In this document: positions 1 to 5,442 of the stretch, piece after piece
How the letters are laid out: each line of letters opens with the position of its first letter
Position numbering within the stretch: the first letter of the stretch is position 1
Source: Actinomycetota bacterium
GTDB taxonomy: Bacteria; Actinomycetota; Actinomycetes; Streptosporangiales; Streptosporangiaceae
Length of the DNA: 7,515 nucleotides
Direction: 5' to 3'
NCBI GenBank assembly: GCA_003541285.1
Contig: DPMS01000329.1
Coordinates: forward strand, 823 to 8,337
The notes under the pieces: generated by a model
The model's input: the letters and a program-made list of their open reading frames with translations, nothing else
The model's database searches: none
Told to the model about the DNA's origin: nothing
Program-made: the position numbers and the translations under genes

Positions 1-738
1 CAGCACCTCCGGCGCCTCGCCCAGCGTGCGCAGCTGGTCGAGCAGGAAGCCGGGCCGGTTGAAGGTGGTGATGCCGATACTGATCCGTCCGGTGACGGGG
101 GTGGCCGGCGCTGCCCAGTCCGCCTCGATCAGGGTCGTCCCCCGCGGGCCGGCCACGATGTCGAACCAGTACCAGCCGCCGTCGATGAACGGCGTCAGCG
201 GCAGCGTGCGCTCGATCGTCTCCGGGCCGTCGGTCTCGACCTTGATGGTCTCGACCGGGTGGCTGTGGCCTCTGGCGGTCGAGCGGTACAGGACAACCGT
301 CGCCTCACCGGCGAGGCGGATCCGCAGCGTCACGCTGCCCACGGTTGTCCACCGGCGCCAGTAGCTCGCCGGGAACGCGTTGAAGTAGGTGGCGAACGAG
401 ACGCGGCGCCCCCCGGTGATCACCGCGCTGCGGCGGGGCAGGGTTTCCGCGGCGGAATGGGCGGGCAGCCCGGCGCCGAAGTGGATGCTCGACTGCGTCT
501 CACCGACCGCAGTGTTGGCGGCTGCCGGGGCAGGGGTGATCGTTTTGCGGTTGGTGAGCGACTCGGCCAGAAGCTCGGCGGCGAGTTCCGCAGCGCCGCG
601 TTCGGGGTTGGTCTCGACGTACAGCGGGACGACGTCGAGGTCCTCGCCGGGGAAGACGACCCGCTGCAGGACGCGCAGGCCGCGGCCTGCCCGCTGCTGG
701 CCGCTGCCGGGCCGGCCGCTGCTGTGCTGGTCAGTCAC
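1..738 (-). CDS. glfT2: GlfT2-like galactofuranosyltransferase, N-terminal part (3' end beyond left edge)
   Basis: An open frame runs from a GTG at 738 to the window edge without a stop, giving 246 residues. I recognise it as GlfT2, the processive enzyme that builds the galactan chain of the mycobacterial cell wall from UDP-Galf on the cytoplasmic membrane face. The N-terminal beta-barrel domain carries TYFNAFPASYWRRWT at residues 117-131, a hallmark I recall almost identically in M. tuberculosis GlfT2. It is preceded by RVVFP..LDV..LYVE (26-42) and followed by PFIDGGWYWFDI. The GT-A domain begins near residue 218 (ISIGITTFNRP); its DDD metal site and acceptor region lie off the window. The GTG start overlaps the glf stop (GTGACTGA) and has AGGTG at 746-750 seven bases upstream, so translation is probably coupled to glf. 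Oddity: about 60 more residues precede the TYFNAF motif than I recall in the mycobacterial protein. The homologue family is near certain; linkage specificity is inferred. Confidence 0.9.
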   Translation of the reverse strand, partial: MTDQHSSGRPGSGQQRAGRGLRVLQRVVFPGEDLDVVPLYVETNPERGAAELAAELLAESLTNRKTITPAPAAANTAVGETQSSIHFGAGLPAHSAAETLPRRSAVITGGRRVSFATYFNAFPASYWRRWTTVGSVTLRIRLAGEATVVLYRSTARGHSHPVETIKVETDGPETIERTLPLTPFIDGGWYWFDIVAGPRGTTLIEADWAAPATPVTGRISIGITTFNRPGFLLDQLRTLGEAPEVL

Positions 739-1909
739 GTCCTGGCACCTGCCCGGTGAGCGGCACGCGCTGCGCGAAGAAAGGCCGCAGGCGGTTGTGG
801 TACATGCTCAGTGCCGATCCGATCGCCATGTGCATGTCGAGGTACTTGTAGGTGCCCAGCCGCCCGCCGAAGAGCACGCCCGGCTCGCGGTCTGCCATCT
901 CCCGGTAGGTCAGCAGCCGTGCCCGGTCCTCCGCGGTGTTGATCGGGTAGTAAGGCTCGTCGCCGCGGCTGGCGAAGCGCGAGTACTCACGCATGATCAC
1001 TGTCTTGTCCTTCGGGTACCAGTCACGCTCAGGGTGGAAGTGCCTGAACTCATGGATGCGGGTGAAGGGGACGTCGGCGTCCGCGTAGTTCATGACGGGC
1101 GTTCCCTGGAAGTCCCCCGTGGCGAGCACCTCGGTGCCGAAGTCGAGGGTGCGCCAGCCCAGGTCACCCGCGGCGTATCCGAAGTAGGCGTCGAGCGCGC
1201 CGGTGTACACCACCGGCACATTTCCCACCAGGGCTGATCGCATGTCCGAGAAGTCGGTGTTCAGCCGCACCTCGACGTTGGGGTGATCGATCATGCGCTC
1301 GACCCAGGCCGTGTAGCCGCCGGCCGGCAGCCCCTCGTAGGTGTCGCTGAAGTAGCGGTTGTCGAACGTGTACCGCACCGGCAGCCGTGTGATGATCTCC
1401 GGGGGCAGGTCGGCCGGATCGGTCTGCCATTGCTTGTAGGTGTAGCCGCGGTAGAACGCCTCGTACAGTGGCCGCCCGATCATGGACACGGCCTTCTGCT
1501 CGAGGTTGACGGCGTGATCACTGTCCACCTCGGCGGACTGCCCGGCGATCAGCCTCCGCGCCTCGTCCGGGGACATTGCCGTGCCGAAATACCCGCAGAT
1601 GGTGGCGAGATTGATCGGCAGCGGATACACCCGGCCCTGGCAGATCGTGAACACGCGGTGCTGATATCCGGTGAAGGCCGTGAACCTGTTGACGTACTCC
1701 CAGACCCGGGCATTCGAGGTATGGAATAGATGTGCGCCGTAGCGGTGTATTTCTATCCCGGTCAGTGGTTCTGGCTCACTGTAGGCGTTCCCGCCGATGT
1801 GGTGGCGGCGCTCGATGACAAGCACGCGCAGCCCAAGATCGCTGGCGCAGCGCTCCGCGATGGTCAGCCCGAAGAAGCCGGACCCGACGATGGCGAGATC
1901 GATATTCAC
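731..1909 (-). CDS. glf: UDP-galactopyranose mutase
   Basis: This 392-residue flavoenzyme interconverts UDP-galactopyranose and UDP-galactofuranose in the cytosol, supplying the donor for Galf transferases. The length is normal for bacterial Glf. Visible features: FAD-binding GxGxxG at residues 9-14 with ribose-binding E33; IGGNAY (38-43); YGAHLFHTSN (57-66); YKQW ending at W161; RLPVRYTFDNRYF (175-187), where R175 and Y186 line up with substrate residues R174 and Y185 of the Klebsiella enzyme; FTRIHEF (R284, matching catalytic R280); YY at 320-321; and the C-terminal GGRLGTYKYLDM (348-359), which binds flavin and substrate. All key residues appear intact, so the enzyme should be active. The start is a GTG at 1909, placing the nucleotide-binding strand directly at the N-terminus. 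A GGTGA ribosome-binding sequence overlaps the upstream gene's stop codon, with a 5-base intergenic gap. The stop overlaps the start of the GlfT2-like gene, its functional partner. Confidence 0.97.
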   Translation of the reverse strand: MNIDLAIVGSGFFGLTIAERCASDLGLRVLVIERRHHIGGNAYSEPEPLTGIEIHRYGAHLFHTSNARVWEYVNRFTAFTGYQHRVFTICQGRVYPLPINLATICGYFGTAMSPDEARRLIAGQSAEVDSDHAVNLEQKAVSMIGRPLYEAFYRGYTYKQWQTDPADLPPEIITRLPVRYTFDNRYFSDTYEGLPAGGYTAWVERMIDHPNVEVRLNTDFSDMRSALVGNVPVVYTGALDAYFGYAAGDLGWRTLDFGTEVLATGDFQGTPVMNYADADVPFTRIHEFRHFHPERDWYPKDKTVIMREYSRFASRGDEPYYPINTAEDRARLLTYREMADREPGVLFGGRLGTYKYLDMHMAIGSALSMYHNRLRPFFAQRVPLTGQVPGRD

Positions 1910-1914
1910 TCAGT

Positions 1915-2883
1915 TCACCGGTGGCGGCTCACGCCGGGACGGGCGGTGAACATTTCCAGGTATTCCAGGTCATCGGGCTCCTGCCACTGTGCGGTGTACT
2001 CCCACTCCGCCGGCCCGGGCTCAGCGGGCCCGGGCGGCCCCGCCGGTCCCCGGGCCAGGCGGGTGCCGTACAGCGCGATCAGCGAGCGGTACACCGCCCG
2101 GCGGCACCACCACGGGATCAGCCGGTAGCCGCCGCGGACTATCACGTTGCGCACATACTCGGCATGTGAGGTGAACCCACGCCGCAGGAACTCGCGCTGC
2201 AGCCGCAGTTCGGAGCGCAGCAGACCGGTGCCGCCCCGCCGCTTGAAGGCGCTGGCGCCAACGCGGTAGTAGACCAGCGGCTCCGCCACGTTGACGGCTC
2301 GCGCGCCGCCCTGGAGCATGCGGGCGAACAGCGCGTAGTCCTCCATGAGCGGAAGATCGCCGTAGCCACCCGCCGCGAGGACCGCGTGCCGCCGGAAGAC
2401 GACAGTCGGGTGGTTGAACGGGTCGTGCATCCGGGCGTAGCGCCGGATCTGGTCGGGATCGGTGGGCGGGACACGCTGCCCGACGATGTCGTCGGTGTCC
2501 TCGCCGAATTCCAGCAGGCCGGCTCCGACGATATCCGCGTGCTCGATGAGCGGCAGTTCGACCTCGAAGCGGTGCGGCATCGCCACGTCATCGGCGTCCA
2601 TCCGGGCGATCACGTCGAACCAGCTCGCGGCCAGCCCCTGGTCGAGGGCAGGCCCGAGACCGCTGTTGCGGGGCATCGGGACGAGGGTCAGCGGTACCGG
2701 GCTGTCAGTGCTCAGTTCGTCCAGGCACTCGGCCAGCTCAGCGCGGACCGGCCCGTCCCGGATGATGATCACCTGGTCAGGGCGCACGGTCTGGTCGTGG
2801 ACAGCACTGCGGAACGCTCGCCGGATGTGGTCGGGCCGGTCGCCGTCGTACACCGGGACCAGGAGTGAGAAGGGCTCGTGCAT
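1915..2883 (-). CDS. Family-2 glycosyltransferase (GT-A fold)
   Basis: A 322-residue inverting glycosyltransferase of family GT2, probably cytosolic and membrane-associated, adding a sugar from a nucleotide donor to a lipid-linked glycan. The N-terminal strand FSLLVPVYDGD (5-15) starts the nucleotide-binding fold. RNSGLGPALDQGL (72-84) and the metal-binding RMDADD (94-99) follow, then HDPFNHPTVVFRR (153-165) and GGY...MEDY (172-183), which holds the likely catalytic acidic residues. This arrangement matches the AmsE/WfgD-type subfamily of exopolysaccharide and O-antigen transferases; donor and linkage cannot be read from it. After a basic helix (about 255-275) the protein ends in a low-complexity stretch, GPAGPPGPAEPGPAEW (279-294), and an acidic tail, unusual for this subfamily. 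The start ATG at 2883 is preceded by GAAAGGCGAG (2900-2891). It is first in the leftward operon, 5 bases ahead of glf, so it probably serves the same Galf-containing glycan. Confidence 0.9.
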   Translation of the reverse strand: MHEPFSLLVPVYDGDRPDHIRRAFRSAVHDQTVRPDQVIIIRDGPVRAELAECLDELSTDSPVPLTLVPMPRNSGLGPALDQGLAASWFDVIARMDADDVAMPHRFEVELPLIEHADIVGAGLLEFGEDTDDIVGQRVPPTDPDQIRRYARMHDPFNHPTVVFRRHAVLAAGGYGDLPLMEDYALFARMLQGGARAVNVAEPLVYYRVGASAFKRRGGTGLLRSELRLQREFLRRGFTSHAEYVRNVIVRGGYRLIPWWCRRAVYRSLIALYGTRLARGPAGPPGPAEPGPAEWEYTAQWQEPDDLEYLEMFTARPGVSRHR

Positions 2884-3155
2884 GCGGGGACTCGCCTTTC
2901 AGTGTCCAGGTATCGCGCACTGCGACGAGGTGGCGGCGGCACGAGGCCAGCGGCGCGGGTCGGTGCGGACCTGAACGTAGGCTCCCATGCTGACCGCCAG
3001 TAAGCTTCCTCCTGTATAAATACACACCATTACGTGAACGCTACTTTACGCCAACATATGTGATGATTTTTCTGGGTAGTCTCCGGTGACATCCCTACCC
3101 GCGCGGCGGTTCACCATGACCACGGCGCGCCCCCGACCTCCCGCGAGGTGTTCAG
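2884..3155. promoter_or_regulatory. Divergent intergenic region with AT-rich promoter island
   Basis: This 272-bp gap separates the leftward glf operon from the rightward sulfotransferase pair. Nearly all the AT-rich sequence of the window is concentrated at about 3001-3078, flanked by GC-rich DNA, as expected for two back-to-back promoters. Within it are an 8-bp palindrome ACATATGT (3054-3061), a TTACG direct repeat (3030-3034 and 3046-3050, 16 bases apart), and TA-rich hexamers usable as -10 elements: TATAAA at 3015-3020, and TAAAGT or TATTTA read leftward. TTGGCG (leftward, near 3053-3048) could be a -35, but I could not fix a convincing -35/-10 pair on either strand. Transcription starts are therefore not assigned. 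The AT-rich patch could also be a target for a nucleoid protein such as Lsr2; that is inference only. Confidence 0.55.
2899..2988 (-). CDS. Possible 29-residue leader peptide upstream of the glf operon
   Basis: A short ORF starts at ATG 2988 and ends at TGA 2901-2899, just 15 bases before the glycosyltransferase ATG. Its stop overlaps that gene's ribosome-binding sequence (TGAAAGGCGAG). The predicted peptide begins MGAYVQVRTDP and ends SQCAIPGH; I recognise no family. A near-perfect Shine-Dalgarno sequence, AGGAGGAA, lies at 3013-3006, but it is 17 bases from this ATG, which is too far for an ordinary start, and no better start codon stands at normal spacing. It may be a real leader ORF that tunes operon translation, or a chance ORF beside a misplaced purine run. 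Low confidence. Confidence 0.2.
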   Translation of the reverse strand: MGAYVQVRTDPRRWPRAAATSSQCAIPGH

Positions 3156-4466
3156 TTGGCAGCGCACGTCACGGAGTCCAGCCCCGGCTCCGATCCCGCC
3201 CCGGCCGCCGCCGGCAACGGCGCGCCCGGCCCGGATCCCCGGCCCAGGGTCTTCCTGCACATCGGCGAGCCCAAGACGGGCACAACGTTCCTGCAGCAGG
3301 TCATGTGGCGTAACCGGGAAGTGCTCGCGGCACACGGTGTCGTGCTGCCGGGTCATCACCCGCAGGACCACTTCCGCGCCAGCCAGGATCTGCGCGGCAT
3401 CCAGAAGCTGGCCACCGACCCGGCCGGGTCCTGGACCGGTGAGTGGGACATCCTGGCCCGCGAGGCGCGGCAGGCGGCCAGGGTCGCCGTCATCTCGCAT
3501 GAGCTCTTCTCGGCGGCGGACGCGCGGCAGGCCGACCGCGCGGTGAGATCGCTGGACCCGGCCGAGGCGCACATCGTCCTCACCGTGCGTGACATCGCGA
3601 CACTGCTGCCCGCCGAGTGGCAGGAGACCGTGAAGCACCGCAACGACCGCGCGTGGGAGGACTGGCTCGGCGACGTGATCGACCGGGAGTCGGCCGATGA
3701 CGACCGGCGCCAGTGGTGGTTCTGGCGGGTGCACGACACGATGGCGATCCTCGGTATCTGGTCCCGGCACGTCCCGCCCGAACGGGTACACGTGATCACG
3801 ACCCCGCCCCGGGGATCGGGCCACGGGCTGCTGTGGCAGCGCTTCTCGTCCCTGCTCGGCATCGACCCGGGGATCGTCGACCTCACCCGCGCCCGGGCGA
3901 ACTCCTCGCTCGGGATGCCGGAGACCGAATTCCTGCGGCGGCTGAACCAGGCGCTGCCGGACGAGGTCCCCGACTGGTTCTACATGTGGAACGTCAAAGA
4001 AGGTGTAGCGCACCAGGCGCTGGCCGCCCGGCCCCGCGGCGCGAGCCTCATCCTCCCCCCCGGGCGCGGCACCTGGGCCAGAGAACAAGCGGAGATCCTC
4101 ATCGCCGGGCTGGGCGGCTCCGGGTACGACCTCGTCGGCGATCTCGCTGAACTGCGGCCTCCGCCGGCCGCTGGGCCGGCCACCGGTCCCGCTGACCAGC
4201 CGCCCGGGCAGGTGCTCGACGCGGCGGTGCAGGCAGCGGCGGCACTGCTGGTCAACCAGTACCGCAGGGAGTTCCCAGCTGCCTCGCCGCAGCGGAGCCC
4301 GGCCGGGCACCGTGGGCTGGTCAACCGGGTCGAATCAACGGTCGCCTCCTCGCCGCGGATCAAGCGGGCCGTGCGCGAGCTCAGCAGCCACTCTCCCGCC
4401 GTGCGCCACCTGCGGGTGCTGGCCTGGCGGGCGCTGGAACGCCGCCGGGCGGGGAGACGTTCCTGA
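3156..4466 (+). CDS. Sulfotransferase-like protein (PAPS-dependent family)
   Basis: A 436-residue protein of the P-loop sulfotransferase superfamily, which transfers sulfate from PAPS to hydroxyl groups on sugars or lipids. The 5'-phosphosulfate-binding loop is clear: RVFLHIGEPKTGTTFLQ, with K40-T41-G42-T43-T44 at the end of the first strand. The 3'-phosphate-binding segment is IVLTVRDIATLLPAEWQETVKH (split here as IVLTVRD 140-146, then LLPAEW 150-155). R145 is present, but the position eight residues on, usually serine, is A153; many actinobacterial members may share this. A Pro/Ala-rich linker (about 330-360) precedes a basic, helical C-terminus (about 385-436). There is no signal peptide, so it is probably cytosolic. 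The TTG start at 3156 is preferred because an in-frame stop at 3117 precedes it with no ATG or GTG between, and GAGG (3145-3148) sits seven bases upstream. It is the first gene of the rightward pair. The substrate is unknown; a Galf glycan is a guess from context. Confidence 0.82.
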   Translation: MAAHVTESSPGSDPAPAAAGNGAPGPDPRPRVFLHIGEPKTGTTFLQQVMWRNREVLAAHGVVLPGHHPQDHFRASQDLRGIQKLATDPAGSWTGEWDILAREARQAARVAVISHELFSAADARQADRAVRSLDPAEAHIVLTVRDIATLLPAEWQETVKHRNDRAWEDWLGDVIDRESADDDRRQWWFWRVHDTMAILGIWSRHVPPERVHVITTPPRGSGHGLLWQRFSSLLGIDPGIVDLTRARANSSLGMPETEFLRRLNQALPDEVPDWFYMWNVKEGVAHQALAARPRGASLILPPGRGTWAREQAEILIAGLGGSGYDLVGDLAELRPPPAAGPATGPADQPPGQVLDAAVQAAAALLVNQYRREFPAASPQRSPAGHRGLVNRVESTVASSPRIKRAVRELSSHSPAVRHLRVLAWRALERRRAGRRS

Positions 4467-4467
4467 C

Positions 4468-5442
4468 ATGCCCGGCGGCGTCGGCCCGGCGGCGGCGGGC
4501 GGCCCGCCGCGTGTGATCGCTGTCGTGGTCACACACAACCGGCGGGAGCTGCTGCTTGAGGCGCTGGCTGCCGTGCATGAGCAGAGCCGCACGCCAGATG
4601 CGGTGATCGTGGTCGACAACGCCTCGGCGGACCAGACAGCTGCCGCGGTACGCACCCGCTTCCCGTCCGTGCAGCTCGCCGAGCTCGCCCGGAACTGCGG
4701 CGGAGCGGGCGGGTTCGCCTATGGCGCCGCGCTGGCCCTCGCCAGCGCCGCCGATCTCATCTGGTTCATGGACGACGACACCGTGCCCGCACCAGACGCG
4801 CTGCGGGAGATGCTGGCGGCGCGCCGGGGTTATCCGGGCCGGCCTCCCGCGCTGATCGCCAGCCGGGTGGTCTGGACCGACGGGCGCGCGCACCCGATGA
4901 ACACGCCGCGCACCAAGCCATTTGCGACCACGGCGCAGCGCCTGGCGGCGGGAGCCGCCGGCTGCCTGCCGATCCGTTCCGCGTCGTTCGTCTCGATCCT
5001 GGTGGACGCCAGCGTGTGCAGGCGGCGCGGCTTGCCGCAGGCCGACTATTTCCTGTGGAACGACGACTTCGAGTTCACCACCCGGCTGCTGCGCGGCAAC
5101 ACCGGGCTGCTCTGCCCGGCCAGCGTCGTGGTGCACAAGACGGCGACGTTCGGCTCGACCGACACCGACCCCGGGCCACGCTTCTTCTACGAGGTCCGGA
5201 ACAAGATCTGGACACTCAAGTCGCGCTCACCGCTGACCCCGGTGGAGCGTGTTCTGTACGGGGGCTCGACGCTGCGCCGCTGGGCCCGCACCTTCGTGCG
5301 GTCACCCGACCGGGCGGCGCTCAGGTCATCGCTCGCCGCCGGGATCGCCGCCGGGTTCCGGACGAACCCGCGGCCGGCCGAAGAGGTTCTTGCCGAGATC
5401 GGCCTGGTGGCGCCGCAGGCTGGCCGCGGCGCCGATGCCTAG
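4468..5442 (+). CDS. GlfT1-like family-2 glycosyltransferase
   Basis: A 324-residue GT2 enzyme of the GlfT1/rhamnosyltransferase-like group, which in mycobacteria adds the first Galf residues to the polyprenyl-linked acceptor before GlfT2 elongates. Motifs: VIAVVVTHNRRE (16-27), VVDNAS (48-53), NCGGAGGFAYG (76-86; GlfT1 has a very similar NxGGAGGFxxG), metal-binding FMDDDT with D102-D104, catalytic-type WNDDFEF (197-203), and a histidine followed by FFYEVRNKIWTL, the acceptor-side motif of this group. The frame is open upstream to 4312, but ATG 4468 is chosen because it lies one base after the sulfotransferase stop, has GGGGAG (4451-4456) before it, and begins the protein just ahead of the first beta strand. 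It is probably co-transcribed with the sulfotransferase gene. Donor specificity (Galf or rhamnose) cannot be settled from sequence; the neighbouring glf favours Galf. Its last 117 bases overlap the oppositely oriented membrane-protein gene. Confidence 0.88.
   Translation: MPGGVGPAAAGGPPRVIAVVVTHNRRELLLEALAAVHEQSRTPDAVIVVDNASADQTAAAVRTRFPSVQLAELARNCGGAGGFAYGAALALASAADLIWFMDDDTVPAPDALREMLAARRGYPGRPPALIASRVVWTDGRAHPMNTPRTKPFATTAQRLAAGAAGCLPIRSASFVSILVDASVCRRRGLPQADYFLWNDDFEFTTRLLRGNTGLLCPASVVVHKTATFGSTDTDPGPRFFYEVRNKIWTLKSRSPLTPVERVLYGGSTLRRWARTFVRSPDRAALRSSLAAGIAAGFRTNPRPAEEVLAEIGLVAPQAGRGADA
5326..5442. other. 117-bp tail-to-tail overlap of convergent genes
   Basis: The rightward GlfT1-like gene ends with TAG at 5440-5442 and the leftward membrane-protein gene ends with TGA at 5328-5326, so 117 bases code on both strands. 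On the plus strand this is the C-terminal 38 residues of the transferase, including FRTNPRPAEEVLAEIGL. On the minus strand it is the polar tail of the membrane protein, ASLRRHQADLGKNLFGRP and onward. No space is left for a conventional intergenic terminator, so transcripts from both sides must overlap. Confidence 0.8.

Noticed and set aside
389..1237. Long plus-strand open frame opposite glf and the GlfT2-like gene
   Set aside because: It is antisense to two genes with clear family motifs; its translation is Arg/Val-rich and shows no recognisable domain, as expected for a mirror frame in GC-rich DNA.
2777..3025. 82-codon minus-strand ORF beginning at GTG 3025 in the intergenic region
   Set aside because: It runs out of frame into the family-2 transferase gene and has no ribosome-binding sequence; the AGGAGG lies inside it.
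3111..4310. 399-codon minus-strand open frame opposite the sulfotransferase gene
   Set aside because: The plus strand encodes intact P-loop sulfotransferase motifs; the antisense product is a Gly/Arg/Pro-rich shadow with no motif.
4312..4467. Upstream extension of the GlfT1-like transferase frame
   Set aside because: It would overlap the sulfotransferase gene by more than 150 bases, lacks family similarity, and ATG 4468 has both a ribosome-binding sequence and ideal spacing.
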